41,796 nucleotides of DNA from JAKVJE01 sp047722305 (lineage in GTDB: Bacteria > Actinomycetota > Actinomycetes > Actinomycetales > Microbacteriaceae). Each line of letters begins with the position of its first letter. The first letter of the stretch is position 1. Of the stretch, positions 16,249-25,260 are shown one piece after another. Both the position numbers and the translations under genes were made by a program. Under the pieces are notes generated by a model that had not been told where the DNA came from, made no database searches, and was given only the letters and a program-made list of their open reading frames with translations. The stretch lies in NCBI GenBank assembly GCA_047722305.1, contig JBDNYM010000015.1, forward strand, positions 1 to 41,796. Direction: 5' to 3'.

Positions 16249-18327
16249 GTGGCCGCCTCCTACACCGCCAGTCAGCTCTCCGTCCTCGAGGGCTTGGAGG
16301 CGGTCCGCAAGCGCCCCGGCATGTACATCGGGTCGACCGATTCCCGGGGCCTCATGCACTGCCTGTGGGAGATCATCGACAACTCCGTCGACGAGGCCAT
16401 CTCGGGCTTCGGCGAGGAGATCGTGATCACGCTGTATGCCGATGGCAGCATCCTGGTCTCGGATGCGGGCCGCGGCATTCCGGTGGATGTGGAGCGCCGC
16501 ACCGGGCTGACCGGCGTCGAGCTGGTGATGACGCGCCTGCATGCCGGCGGCAAGTTCGGATCGAGTTCGTACACGGCCTCCGGCGGCCTGCACGGCGTGG
16601 GGGCCTCGGTGGTGAATGCGCTGTCGGCCCGGCTCGACGTGGAGGTCGACCGGGGCGGAAAGACCTACGCCATGTCGTTCCGCCGCGGGGTGCCGGGCGT
16701 CTTCGCCGACCAGGGCGAGCCGTCGCCGCAGGCGGCCTTCACCCCGCAGGACCCCGGTTCGCCGCTGCGCGTGATCGGCAAGGCGCCCAAGCAGCGCACG
16801 GGCACCCGCATCCGCTACTGGGCCGACCCGCTGGTGTTCACCAAGGGGGCCACGTTCAGCCTGGACGATCTGCTCGCGCGCGCCCGGCAGACGGCCTTCC
16901 TCGTCCCTGGCCTCGCCCTCGACCTCGTCGACGAGCGCGCCGGCGAGCCTCGGCGGGAGCGCTTCGAGTTCGGCGGCGGCGTCGCCGAGTTCGTGGAGTA
17001 TCTGGCACCGGATGCGGCGGCCACCTCGGTATGGACGTTCACCGGCGAGGGCACGTTCCACGAGACCGTGCCGGTGCTCGACGACCAGGGCGACCTGCAC
17101 GATCAGGATGTGGAGCGTACCTGCACGGTCAACGTCGGTCTGCGCTGGGGGATCGGCTACGACACGGTCGAGGAGTCATTCGTCAACATCATCGCCACCC
17201 CGCAGGGCGGCACGCACCTGACCGGCTTCGAGCAGGCGCTGGTCAAGGAGCTGCGGTCGCAGGTGGCGGCGAACGCCCGGAAGCTCAAGGCCGGCACTGA
17301 TCGGGTCGAGAAGGACGACGTTCTGGCCGGCCTGACCGCCGTCGTCACCGTGCGCCTGCCCGAGCCCCAGTTCGAGGGCCAGACCAAGGAGGTGCTCGGC
17401 ACCCCGGCCGTGCGCCGCATCGTGGCCGACGTGGTGGCGAGCGGGCTGCGCGAGCAGTTCGCCTCCAAACGGCGCGAGGTGAAGGCCGAGTGCGCCCAGC
17501 TGCTGCAGAAGGTCGTCTCCGAGACGAAGTCGCGCCTCTCGGCGCGGGCGCGCAAAGAGACCATGCGGCGCAAGAACGCTCTCGAGAACTCGGCGCTGCC
17601 GGCGAAGCTGGTTGACTGCCGCACCCACGAGGTCGACTCCAGCGAGCTGTTCATCGTGGAGGGCGACTCCGCGCTCGGCACCGCCAAGCTGGCCCGCAAC
17701 AGCGAGTTCCAGGCGCTGCTGCCGATCCGCGGCAAGATTCTCAACGTCCAGAAGGCCACGCTGGCCGAGATGCTGGCCAATGCCGAGTGCGCGAGCATCA
17801 TCCAGGTCATCGGCGCCGGTTCGGGGCGGACATTCGACCTGTCGCAGGCCCGCTACGGCAAGGTCATCATGATGAGCGACGCGGACGTGGACGGCGCCCA
17901 CATCCGCACCCTGCTGCTCACCCTGTTCTTCCGGTACATGCGTCCCATGATCCAGGCGGGACGCGTGTTCTCGGCGGTGCCGCCGCTGCATCGGGTGCAG
18001 GTGACCAAGAAGGGGCGCCGCCCGGGCGAGATGATCTACACCTACTCGGAGGCGCAGCTGCACGACACCTTGGGGCAGCTCCGCCGTGAGGGGCGCACGT
18101 ACAAAGACCCCATCCAGCGGTACAAGGGCCTCGGCGAGATGGACGCCGACCAGCTGGCCGAGACGACCATGGACCCTGCCCACCGGCTGCTGCGCCGCGC
18201 CCGGCTGGAGGACGCGGCGGCGGCCGAGCAGGTCTTCGACGTGCTGATGGGCACGAATGTCGACCCGCGCCGCGAGTTCATCATGGAGGCGTCGGGCGAG
18301 GTCGACGCGGCTCGCATCGACGCCTGA
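16249..18327 (+). CDS. parE: DNA topoisomerase IV/gyrase subunit B (ParE type)
   Basis: This is the ATPase subunit of a type IIA topoisomerase, 692 residues. The GHKL ATPase is shown by WEIIDNSVDEA, DAGRGIPVD and GGLHGVGASVVNALS. A transducer segment has QTKEVLG, and the Toprim domain has ELFIVEGDSALG and MSDADVDGAHIR, followed by YKGLGEMD. EGDSALG in place of EGDSAGG is characteristic of this actinobacterial second topoisomerase class. The GTG start has GGAG 7 nt upstream that lies inside the end of sigA, so the two are probably coupled. The partner subunit parC is encoded on the other strand at 19263-21725. Confidence 0.93.
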   Translation: MAASYTASQLSVLEGLEAVRKRPGMYIGSTDSRGLMHCLWEIIDNSVDEAISGFGEEIVITLYADGSILVSDAGRGIPVDVERRTGLTGVELVMTRLHAGGKFGSSSYTASGGLHGVGASVVNALSARLDVEVDRGGKTYAMSFRRGVPGVFADQGEPSPQAAFTPQDPGSPLRVIGKAPKQRTGTRIRYWADPLVFTKGATFSLDDLLARARQTAFLVPGLALDLVDERAGEPRRERFEFGGGVAEFVEYLAPDAAATSVWTFTGEGTFHETVPVLDDQGDLHDQDVERTCTVNVGLRWGIGYDTVEESFVNIIATPQGGTHLTGFEQALVKELRSQVAANARKLKAGTDRVEKDDVLAGLTAVVTVRLPEPQFEGQTKEVLGTPAVRRIVADVVASGLREQFASKRREVKAECAQLLQKVVSETKSRLSARARKETMRRKNALENSALPAKLVDCRTHEVDSSELFIVEGDSALGTAKLARNSEFQALLPIRGKILNVQKATLAEMLANAECASIIQVIGAGSGRTFDLSQARYGKVIMMSDADVDGAHIRTLLLTLFFRYMRPMIQAGRVFSAVPPLHRVQVTKKGRRPGEMIYTYSEAQLHDTLGQLRREGRTYKDPIQRYKGLGEMDADQLAETTMDPAHRLLRRARLEDAAAAEQVFDVLMGTNVDPRREFIMEASGEVDAARIDA

Positions 18328-18395
18328 GCGCCAGTGCCGAGTCGACCGTGGCACCGAGCCCGGGAGTGCCGACCGGAGCCGAGATCTCCTCGCGT

Positions 18396-18401
18396 TAGGC
18401 T
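18396..18401 (+). promoter_or_regulatory. Candidate -10 of the YbaK-type gene
   Basis: TAGGCT lies 30 nt before the GTG at 18432, with GGAGGG between them. This is a normal leadered arrangement, unlike the leaderless promoters elsewhere in the window. Confidence 0.35.
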
Positions 18402-18431
18402 GTCGTCCACGAGACCGGAGGGAAGCTGATC

Positions 18432-18932
18432 GTGTCAGTGGAGGCAGTGCGGGCGGAATTCGCGCGCGTCGGACGGGACGGGGACATCCGCGAGTTCGAG
18501 GTGTCGAGCGCGACGGTGGCGGAGGCCGCGGTGGCTCTGGGCACGCAGGAGGAGCGCATCGCGAAGACCCTGGCCGTCTGCGGCCCGGACGGCCCGGATG
18601 CGGACGAGGCGGTGCTGATCGTCGCCGCGGGCGACGCCAAGCTGGCCGGCGGTCCCTTCAAGCGTCGCTTCGGGTACAAGCCGCACCTGATACCCGGCGA
18701 CCGGGTGGAGCGGCTGACCGGCCACGCCCCGGGCGGGGTGTGCCCGTTCGCGAACCCGGCGGGCGTCACGATCTACCTCGATGAGTCGCTGCGCCGGTTC
18801 GACGTCGTCTACCCGGCCTGCGGCAGTTCGAGCAGCGCGGTCGGCCTGACGCTCGCCGAGCTGGAGCAGCTGAGCGGCGCCGAGGGGTGGGTCGACGTGT
18901 GCAAGGGGTGGCAGGACGCCCCTGCCGGTTGA
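18432..18932 (+). CDS. YbaK/EbsC family aminoacyl-tRNA deacylase
   Basis: The 166-residue product belongs to the YbaK/ProX editing family, which hydrolyses mischarged aminoacyl-tRNAs such as Cys-tRNA(Pro). Key segments are REFEVSSATVAEAAVALG, the catalytic-lysine segment RIAKTLAV, the VLIVAAGDAKLAGG strand, GHAPGGVCPFAN, and DVVYPACGSSSSAVGLTLAEL, which forms part of the substrate pocket. Exact specificity (Cys, Ala or Ser) cannot be read from sequence. The GTG at 18432 has GGAGGG about 10 nt upstream; a second GTG at 18438 is possible. A hairpin follows the stop. Confidence 0.9.
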   Translation: MSVEAVRAEFARVGRDGDIREFEVSSATVAEAAVALGTQEERIAKTLAVCGPDGPDADEAVLIVAAGDAKLAGGPFKRRFGYKPHLIPGDRVERLTGHAPGGVCPFANPAGVTIYLDESLRRFDVVYPACGSSSSAVGLTLAELEQLSGAEGWVDVCKGWQDAPAG

Positions 18933-18939
18933 GTTCGCT

Positions 18940-18963
18940 GCTGTGCGGACGCTGCCGCACAGC
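18940..18963 (+). terminator. Hairpin after the YbaK-type gene
   Basis: A perfect 9-bp stem, GCTGTGCGG and CCGCACAGC, surrounds a 6-nt loop 7 nt after the stop codon. It has no T tract. Confidence 0.55.
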
Positions 18964-19015
18964 GATCGCGCGGGGCAGGGGAGCCTGTGAGCCAGGGATC
19001 GGCCTGGGGTCGCGG

Positions 19016-19110
19016 CCCGCGGGTGCGGCCCCGCNNNNNNNNNNGGGGGGGCGGGGGCGCGGGGGACCGGGGTCGGGGCGGGGGGGCGGGGCCGGGGGGG
19101 GGGCCCGCCA
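19016..19110. other. Assembly gap with flanking poly-G/C patch
   Basis: Ten Ns (19035-19044) sit in G-rich degraded sequence. The whole spacer 18933-19262 between the convergent YbaK-type gene and parC therefore has unknown true length and content. Apart from the hairpin at 18940 and a possible micropeptide at 19177-19266 I see nothing in it. Confidence 0.85.
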
Positions 19111-19176
19111 CGGCTCGCCGGGCGATCGCTGTGCACGCGCGTACGGACCCCGTGCGGCCGGTCGTCTGAGCGGGCG

Positions 19177-19266
19177 CTACGTGGTCGCGCCGGCCGCGAG
19201 TGCGAGCATGACCACGATGTAGCCCATGCTCAGGATGAAGATGACGATCGGCTGCTCAGCTATCAG
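19177..19266 (-). CDS. Possible 29-residue single-helix membrane peptide
   Basis: Reading on the minus strand from a CTG that overlaps the parC stop codon gives about 29 residues with a clean hydrophobic stretch (PIVIFILSMGYIVVMLALA) and a stop TAG. An ATG start is available only within the helix. It could be a small membrane peptide translationally coupled to parC, or chance, since start and ribosome site are weak. Confidence 0.25.
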   Translation of the reverse strand: MIAEQPIVIFILSMGYIVVMLALAAGATT

Positions 19267-21725
19267 TGGAGCAGCGCGTTCGCCGCGCCGATGGCCGCGA
19301 GGCCCACGCCGGTCGGCTGCCCGGACCCGTCGCGGAGGCCGAGCGCGTCGGGCAGGGCGACGGGTCTGCCCTCGCCGTCCACCGCCACCGGGCGTCCCGC
19401 TCCGGCCCAGGCGGCGTGGAGGACGTCTTGCCCCTTCAGGAAGCGCTGGGCTCGCACGCCGCGGGTGCCGCGGCCCTTGGGCGGGAAGTCGCTCAGGGGG
19501 GAGATCTTCGCCGAGCTGGGGGCGGCCCCGGCCAGGGATTGCAGTTCGCGGGCGGCGGTGACGACGGTCGCCGCGTCAGGTGCGCCGATCGCGCCGAAGA
19601 AGATGGCCCGGGCGCCGGAGCCGACGGTGATGCCCTTCATGCCGCCCGCGGCCAGCCCCTGCGGCCGTACCTCGGTCGCCGGGTAGCGCAGCAGCTGGGC
19701 GTCGTCGGTGATGAACACGATGTCGGCCGCGTCCGGGGCCACGCCCGCACCGATCACGGCGTCGTGGGAACGCAGCGAGATGATCTGCCATTCGTCGCGC
19801 CCCGGCGTCGGGGTCTCGAAGCGCTTGACCACGCCGGCGGCAGTGCCCACGGCCGCGGTCGAGCCGTCCAGCGGAAGCAGCCCGACCGCATCCTCGCCGC
19901 GGTTGAGCGAGACGAGTCCGCCCACCGGCACCGAGGCCTTCATCAACCGGGCCGAGCGGGACACCGATGGCAGCGCCACCACGTCCACGGGCAGCAGCCG
20001 GCCGGCGGACGTGACGACGCCCACCTGGCCGCGCACGGTCGTGGGAACGACCGCCGCGATCGCGTCGAACCGGCTGCGGGGCGCCGGCGCCAGCGCGTCC
20101 GCCGGGGATGGGGCCTCGCCAGCCCCACCGGTACCGGCATCCTTCCCGGCCGGCGCCTCCTCGCGCAGCAGCCGCCAGTCGGCGGTGGCGAATACGCGGG
20201 CCGGTCCATCGGGGATCTCGGCGTCGGCCGGGGCGGCGGTGACCGGCCCGGTCTCATCCGTGAGCACCGTGCGCCGGGGGATGGCGAGCTGCCTGGCGAC
20301 GGCCGCCAGCTCGCGGTCCACCAGGCCGACGAGCTTCGTCTCGTCGGCGAGCAGGGCCTGCAGCTCGGCGATCCGCTCCAGCAGTTCATCGCGCTCGGTC
20401 TCCAGCTCGATCTGGCTGAACTTCGTGAGCCGCCGCAGCCGCAGTTCGAGGATGTAGTCGGCCTGCACTTGGTCGAGGTCGAACACGGCCTGCAGCCGGG
20501 TGCGGGCCTCGTCGGTGGATTCGCTGGAACGGATCACCTGGATGACCTCGTCGATGTCGAGGATGGCGACCAGCAGCCCCTCCACCAGGTGCAGGCGGTC
20601 CTGTGACTTGCGCAGCCGGAACTCGCTGCGCCGCCGCGTCACCACGATGCGGTGATCGAGGTAGACCCGCAGCAGCTCCCGCAGCCCGAGCGTCTGGGGA
20701 CGGCCGTCGACGAGGGCGACCGAGTTGACCCCGAACTTCGTCTCGATCGGGGTGTGCCGGTAGAGCTGGGCGAGCACGACCTGCGGGTCGAAGCCGGTCT
20801 TCACATCGATGACGAGCTTGAGCCCGTTGGTGCGGTCGGTGAGGTCGTGCACGTTGCTGATGCCGGTGAGCTTCTTGGCGCCGACGCCGTCCTTGATCTT
20901 CTGGATGACCTGTTCCGGGCCGACCATGTACGGCAGCTCGGTGATGACGATGCCCTGCCGGCGCGCGGTCACGCGCTGCACCGCCGCCCGGGCCCGCATG
21001 ACGAATGAGCCGCGGCCGGTATGGTACGCGTCGCGCACCCCGTCCAGTCCGACGATGATCCCGCCGCCGGGCAGGTCGGGGCCGGGCACGTAGCGCATCA
21101 GCTCGTCCACGTCCGCATCGGGATGGGTCAGCAGGTGCCGGGCGGCGGCGATGGCCTCGCCCGGGTTGTGGGGGGCCATGTTGGTGGCCATGCCCACGGC
21201 GATGCCGTTGGCGCCGTTGACCAGCAGCTGGGGGAACGCCGCCGGGAGCACGCTCGGCTCCTGCAGCTGGTTGTCGTAGTTGGGGACGAAGTCGACGACG
21301 TCCTCGTCGATGTCCTGCGTCATGAGCAGCGCCGGCGCGGCCAGCCGGGCCTCGGTGTAGCGGGACGCGGCCGGGCCGTCGTCGAGCGAGCCGAAGTTGC
21401 CGTGCCCGTCCACGAGGGGGACGCTCAGGGCGAAGGGCCGCGCCAGTCGCACCAGGGCGTCGTAGATGGCGGAGTCGCCGTGGGGGTGCAGCTTGCCCAT
21501 CACCTCGCCGACCACCCGGGCCGACTTGATGTGCCCCTTCTCCGGGGTGACCCCCATCCGGTCCATCATGTACAGGATGCGGCGCTGCACCGGCTTGAGC
21601 CCGTCGCGGGCGTCGGGCAGGGCGCGGGCGTGGATGACGGACAGCGCGTACTCCACGTAGGAGGTCTGCATCTCGGCGGTGAGATTGACGTCTTCGATGC
21701 GCTCGTTGTCGCCGGTGATGGCCAT
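19263..21725 (-). CDS. parC: DNA topoisomerase IV/gyrase subunit A (ParC type)
   Basis: This is the DNA-cleaving subunit of a type IIA topoisomerase, 820 residues, presumably pairing with the ParE-type subunit encoded upstream. The catalytic tyrosine is Tyr123 (AASRYTEARL). The quinolone-determining segment HPHGDSAIYDALVR has Ser85 and Asp89, the residues found in drug-susceptible enzymes. A coiled tower (about residues 370-490) leads to a C-terminal beta-pinwheel-like part, including TTVRGQVGVVTSAGRLLPVDV and TAAGVVKRFETPTPGRDEWQ. The ATG has GGAGAA 9 nt upstream. It diverges from the phosphatase gene across 109 bp. Confidence 0.94.
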   Translation of the reverse strand: MAITGDNERIEDVNLTAEMQTSYVEYALSVIHARALPDARDGLKPVQRRILYMMDRMGVTPEKGHIKSARVVGEVMGKLHPHGDSAIYDALVRLARPFALSVPLVDGHGNFGSLDDGPAASRYTEARLAAPALLMTQDIDEDVVDFVPNYDNQLQEPSVLPAAFPQLLVNGANGIAVGMATNMAPHNPGEAIAAARHLLTHPDADVDELMRYVPGPDLPGGGIIVGLDGVRDAYHTGRGSFVMRARAAVQRVTARRQGIVITELPYMVGPEQVIQKIKDGVGAKKLTGISNVHDLTDRTNGLKLVIDVKTGFDPQVVLAQLYRHTPIETKFGVNSVALVDGRPQTLGLRELLRVYLDHRIVVTRRRSEFRLRKSQDRLHLVEGLLVAILDIDEVIQVIRSSESTDEARTRLQAVFDLDQVQADYILELRLRRLTKFSQIELETERDELLERIAELQALLADETKLVGLVDRELAAVARQLAIPRRTVLTDETGPVTAAPADAEIPDGPARVFATADWRLLREEAPAGKDAGTGGAGEAPSPADALAPAPRSRFDAIAAVVPTTVRGQVGVVTSAGRLLPVDVVALPSVSRSARLMKASVPVGGLVSLNRGEDAVGLLPLDGSTAAVGTAAGVVKRFETPTPGRDEWQIISLRSHDAVIGAGVAPDAADIVFITDDAQLLRYPATEVRPQGLAAGGMKGITVGSGARAIFFGAIGAPDAATVVTAARELQSLAGAAPSSAKISPLSDFPPKGRGTRGVRAQRFLKGQDVLHAAWAGAGRPVAVDGEGRPVALPDALGLRDGSGQPTGVGLAAIGAANALLH

Positions 21726-21834
21726 GCCGCTGGTTCTCCGCTTCTGTGTGCTTCGGTGTCGCTGCTGTGTCGATCGCGCGCCGGGATCGCCTGGGCCGGT
21801 CGGTCAGGCGAAGACGGCGTGGGAGACTGTCGTA

Positions 21835-23100
21835 ATGCTCGAAATGCTATCCGCTGCCCGCGCCCGCGGTCCGAGGCTGGCCGAGGCGCTGCCGAGCGCT
21901 CTCGCCGCCGTGCGCGGGACGGACTCGGCCCTGTTCCCGGCGTGCCGGCGGGCGGCGGTCCTCCTCATCGACGGGCTGGGGGCGGACCAGCTGCGGCGCT
22001 TCTCCGGCTACACCCGCCATCTGCGCGCGCAGGCGGCGGGGCGGATGCTGGGCTGCTTCCCGTCGACCACGGCGGTGGCGCTCACCTCGCTCGCGACCGG
22101 GCTGGACCCGCTCGCGCACGGGGTGCTGGAGTACCAGCTCTACGACGAGGAGCGCCGGGAGACGCAGCAGATGCTGTCGGGATGGCGCCGTCCGGCCGAC
22201 ACGGCGCGCTGGGCGGTGCCGGAGACGGTCTTCGAACAGGCCGCGGCGGCCGGGGTGCCGGCCGTCGCCATCGGCCCGGCCAAGTTCGCCGCTTCCGGGT
22301 TCACGGCGCTCTCGCTGCGCGGCGCCGAGTACCGGCCGGCCGCGGGGGTGCCGGGGATGGTGTCGGCGCTGCAGGACTTCCTGGCCGAGCCCGGTCCCGG
22401 CATCGCCTACGCCTACGCGCCCGACGTGGACCACGCCGGCCACGCCCACGGCGTCGGCTCGCCGGAGCACCTGCACGCGCTCGACGAGGTCGACCAGGCG
22501 CTCGGGGCCCTGCGGGCGCCGCGGGGCACGTCGGTGCTGGCCACCGCCGACCACGGGATGCTCAACCCGGCCCGCCACCGGCTGCTGCAGGAGGCCGACG
22601 GATTCGAGGATGACGTGCGGCTGGTCGTGGGGGAGCCGCGTCTGACCGGGCTGGTGCTGCGGCGCCCGGAGCGGGCCGAGGAGGTGGCGGCCCGTGTCGC
22701 CGCCGCGCTGGGCGGCGCCTTCGAGGTGGTCACCACCGCGGCACTGTGCGACTCCGGGCTGCTGGGCGAGGGCCCCGACCGCTTCCGGTCGCGACTGGGC
22801 CAGGTGTGCGTGATCGGGGTGGACGCCGACTCGGCGGTGTACGACGAGCGCACGGCCACCCCGGGGTCGCGGGCCCAGGTGGGCCCGCACGGCGGGGGGC
22901 CTACCCCCGCGCGCCCGGGGCCCCTGGGGCGCGGGTGGCGGCGGGCGCCGCCCCGGGGGGGCGGGGGGGGGGTGGGGGGGGGGGCGGCGCGGGGGGGGGG
23001 GACCCGCCCGCCCGGGCCCCCCCGGGGGGCGCGGGCCTGGGGGGGCCAGCACGGCGGGGCGCATCCCCGCGAGCTCACGGTGCCGCTGCTGCGCTGGTGA
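21835..23100 (+). CDS. Alkaline-phosphatase-superfamily phosphodiesterase/pyrophosphatase (C-terminal part corrupted)
   Basis: This is a metal-dependent hydrolase of the nucleotide pyrophosphatase/phosphodiesterase branch, about 421 residues as read. Metal and catalytic sites are Asp46 (LLIDGLG), the Thr nucleophile in FPSTTAVALTSLATG (78-79), DVDHAGHAHG and TADHGM. A final HGG near the C-terminus supplies the last ligand. There is no signal peptide, so it is probably cytosolic. Substrate is unknown. The segment 22880-23055 is degraded into G/C runs, but the real C-terminal residues (HPRELTVPLLRW) are readable in the same frame, so the protein length is approximate. The ATG at 21835 has GGGAG 9 nt upstream. 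Confidence 0.87.
   Translation: MLEMLSAARARGPRLAEALPSALAAVRGTDSALFPACRRAAVLLIDGLGADQLRRFSGYTRHLRAQAAGRMLGCFPSTTAVALTSLATGLDPLAHGVLEYQLYDEERRETQQMLSGWRRPADTARWAVPETVFEQAAAAGVPAVAIGPAKFAASGFTALSLRGAEYRPAAGVPGMVSALQDFLAEPGPGIAYAYAPDVDHAGHAHGVGSPEHLHALDEVDQALGALRAPRGTSVLATADHGMLNPARHRLLQEADGFEDDVRLVVGEPRLTGLVLRRPERAEEVAARVAAALGGAFEVVTTAALCDSGLLGEGPDRFRSRLGQVCVIGVDADSAVYDERTATPGSRAQVGPHGGGPTPARPGPLGRGWRRAPPRGGGGGVGGGAARGGGTRPPGPPRGARAWGGQHGGAHPRELTVPLLRW
22880..23055. other. Poly-G/C degraded patch
   Basis: Coding sequence of the phosphatase gene dissolves into G and C runs here and recovers at the HGGAHPREL codons. It stays open only because such runs contain no stop codons. No Ns are present. 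Confidence 0.75.
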
Positions 23101-23119
23101 CGGCGGGCGCCGCGCCGGC

Positions 23120-24244
23120 TCAGCGGCTGGGGGCGTCGTCGCCTTCCGGGCCGTGCGGCTTGGTGCCGAAGACGATTTCGTCCCAGCTGGGCATGCTGGC
23201 GCGGGCGCCCCCCCCGGGGGCGGGGCGCGGCGGGGGGGGGGGGGGGGCGCCCCCCCCCCCCCCCCCCCCCCCGCGGGGGGGGGGCGGGAACAGGTCGAGT
23301 GGCTCGTCCTGGTTGCGCGGGGCGTCCGCGGGCGCGGACGGCTCCGCCGCGGCCTCCGCGTGCCGGGCCGGACGGAGGGGTGACTCCGGGGCCGGCGGCA
23401 CCGGCGGCACCGCCGGGCGGACGGGACGCTCGCCGCGGTGCTTGCGCAGCGCCTCCAGGAGGTCTTCGGTGTTGTTGGTCGGTCGCGGCTCGGGCTCGTC
23501 GTCGACGGCGGTGAGACGCTGCACGGTGATCGGTCCCACCTGCGTGGGCGGCGCGGTGCGCAGCGCGGGCCGGGCCGGGCCGGCGTCGGATGGCTCCGGG
23601 GTGGGCAGCGGCTCGCCGGTCTGGCGCGCGTACTTCTCGGGGGTCGTGGCCGCGTCGACGACGCGCAGGCGGGGGACGTCCTCGATCGGGGTGAGGTCCT
23701 GCGCGGTGGACAGCGTGCTCGCATCGTCGTTGGCCGGCTCCAGCTGCTGGCGGTGGGCGTCGAAGAACCAGCGGGCGTCGTGGTGGCCGCCGGTGGCATC
23801 GAACGAGACCTGCACCGTCCAGCGGCCATCCTGCTCGCGCCAGCTGCGCCAGACCGTGTTGGTGGCCTGCCGGGTGACGAGGCGGTGCAGGATGATGTCG
23901 CCGAAGGTGGTCACCTCGGCGTCGTCCTCCGAGTACCCGAGCGGTACGCGCTGGGCCAGGTCGACCATGTGCTGCAGTTCGGCCACGACCGGCACCTGGA
24001 ACTTCTCGATGAAACCGACGTCGACGCCGAAGTGGTCGGCGACCTGCTGGGCGCTCTGCCCGGCGCGCAGCAGCGCCTGGATGTCGCGCGGGCGCGGGGT
24101 GTGGTGGGCGGGCTGCTCCGGGGCGTGCGCGGCCCGGATCGCCGAGCGCAGGGCGTCGGTGATCACCAGGCGCGCCTGCATCCCGTCCTCACCGGTGAGG
24201 ATGAGGGCGTTGTCTTGCACTCCCACGAATTTGAGTTCCTGCAC
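23120..24244 (-). CDS. sepH: Cell division regulator SepH (DUF3071)
   Basis: SepH is an actinobacterial FtsZ-binding protein that stimulates Z-ring assembly. The product starts MQELKFVGVQDNALILTGEDG, and has the helix-turn-helix-containing DUF3071 domain (about 1-175), including IQALLRAGQSAQQVADHFGV. A long Pro/Glu-rich linker follows, then the conserved C-terminal motif SMPSWDEIVFG. The linker just before that motif is corrupted (23200-23292), so the listed length of 374 residues is approximate. The GTG start has GGAGG 5-6 nt upstream. It converges on the phosphatase gene with 19 bp between stops. Confidence 0.92.
   Translation of the reverse strand: MQELKFVGVQDNALILTGEDGMQARLVITDALRSAIRAAHAPEQPAHHTPRPRDIQALLRAGQSAQQVADHFGVDVGFIEKFQVPVVAELQHMVDLAQRVPLGYSEDDAEVTTFGDIILHRLVTRQATNTVWRSWREQDGRWTVQVSFDATGGHHDARWFFDAHRQQLEPANDDASTLSTAQDLTPIEDVPRLRVVDAATTPEKYARQTGEPLPTPEPSDAGPARPALRTAPPTQVGPITVQRLTAVDDEPEPRPTNNTEDLLEALRKHRGERPVRPAVPPVPPAPESPLRPARHAEAAAEPSAPADAPRNQDEPLDLFPPPPRGGGGGGGGAPPPPPPRPAPGGGARASMPSWDEIVFGTKPHGPEGDDAPSR
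23200..23292. other. Poly-G/C degraded patch in sepH
   Basis: The sequence is reduced to G and C runs that translate as poly-Pro and poly-Gly just before the conserved SMPSWDEIVFG motif. The patch is probably not genuine. Confidence 0.75.
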
Positions 24245-24350
24245 GGTTCCTCCTCGGCACTCTTGACGGTGCTGATGCGCCCAGTATGGTCAATCGGAGG
24301 CCCGCTGTGGGCGAGGCGGGCCGGGCCGTGGGAATAAAACTGTGCCGGTC

Positions 24351-24379
24351 TTGCATTCTCCTGACGAGTAGTGCAAACT
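24351..24379 (+). promoter_or_regulatory. Candidate promoter of the DUF4193 gene
   Basis: TTGCAT, a 17-nt gap and CAAACT fit a primary-sigma promoter. The predicted start lies about 28 nt before the ATG at 24414. Confidence 0.4.
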
Positions 24380-24413
24380 ATGGCCGCCACACACAGGGAT
24401 GGGACGAACGTAC

Positions 24414-24710
24414 ATGGCCACTGATTACGATGCGCCTCGCAAGACCGACGACGTTGCCGAGTCTTTCGATGCGCTCGAAGGTCGACTGCAGAGCAAGACG
24501 AACGACTCCGTGGATGCGGAGGAGATCGATACCGGCGAGTTCGAGTTCGGCCAGGGGGATGACCTCTCCAACGTGCAGCTCGACGTGGTCGTCGTGCCGC
24601 CGCAGGAGGACGAGTTCACCTGCGTGCAGTGCTTCCTGGTGAAGCACCGCACCCAGCTCGACCATATGACCGACCTCGGACCGGTCTGCAAGGAGTGCGC
24701 GAGCGACTGA
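24414..24710 (+). CDS. DUF4193 family protein with a C-terminal zinc-ribbon-like motif
   Basis: The 98-residue acidic protein begins MATDYDAPRKTDDVAESF and ends with CVQCFLVKHRTQL and CKEC. The two CxxC pairs 27 residues apart could bind zinc. This is the DUF4193 family, conserved beside dut and sepH in actinobacteria and often abundant, but without an assigned function. The ATG at 24414 is preferred over an upstream ATG (24399) because the family begins at MATDYD. It diverges from sepH across 169 bp. Confidence 0.9.
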   Translation: MATDYDAPRKTDDVAESFDALEGRLQSKTNDSVDAEEIDTGEFEFGQGDDLSNVQLDVVVVPPQEDEFTCVQCFLVKHRTQLDHMTDLGPVCKECASD

Positions 24711-24765
24711 GTCCGCTCGCCATCCCGACCTCGGGTCTCCCAGGGGGCACCCGGATGCCATGCAG

Positions 24766-24771
24766 TACGCT
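24766..24771 (+). promoter_or_regulatory. -10 element of dut (leaderless type)
   Basis: TACGCT is followed by 6 nt and the GTG at 24778. An in-frame ATG at 24760 lies upstream of this element and is less likely to be the start. Confidence 0.5.
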
Positions 24772-24777
24772 GTCGGC

Positions 24778-25260
24778 GTGAGTTCCGACCAGATCGACGT
24801 CCTCGTCACCGGCGGGCCCGTCCCGCGCGTGGCCAATCCCGGAGACGCCGGCGCCGACCTGCAGGCTGCCGCCGACGTGGTGATCCCCGCCCGCGGGCGG
24901 GCGACGGTGCCGACCGGCGTCTCCATCGCGCTGCCGGACGGGTACGTCGGGCTCGTGCATCCCCGCAGCGGCCTGGCCGCGCGCAGCGGGATCACGGTGC
25001 TCAACACCCCGGGCACCATCGATTCGGGCTACCGCGGCGAGATCAAGGTGGTGCTGCTGAACACCGCCGACGCGGACTTCCCGGTGCACACGGGCGACCG
25101 CATCGCGCAGCTGCTGGTGCAGCGCTACGAGCGCGTGCGGTTCATCGAGGTGCAGACGCTGCCGGGGTCGCTGCGCGGCGAACGCGGATTCGGCTCGACC
25201 GGCGTCTCCGGGCCGGCTCACGACCAGCGGACGTTCCAGGGCGAAGGAGACGAATCATGA
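24778..25260 (+). CDS. dut: Deoxyuridine 5'-triphosphate nucleotidohydrolase
   Basis: The trimeric dUTPase splits dUTP into dUMP and pyrophosphate, keeping uracil out of DNA and feeding dTMP synthesis. The 160-residue product has the five motifs in order: DAGADL, PRSGLAARSGI, GTIDSGYRGEIKVVLLN, DRIAQLLV and the C-terminal arm RGERGFGSTG. The GTG is set by a TACGCT element 6 nt upstream. The stop overlaps the next ATG (ATGA), so dut leads a coupled run of genes into DUF3710 and DUF3159. Confidence 0.96.
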   Translation: MSSDQIDVLVTGGPVPRVANPGDAGADLQAAADVVIPARGRATVPTGVSIALPDGYVGLVHPRSGLAARSGITVLNTPGTIDSGYRGEIKVVLLNTADADFPVHTGDRIAQLLVQRYERVRFIEVQTLPGSLRGERGFGSTGVSGPAHDQRTFQGEGDES

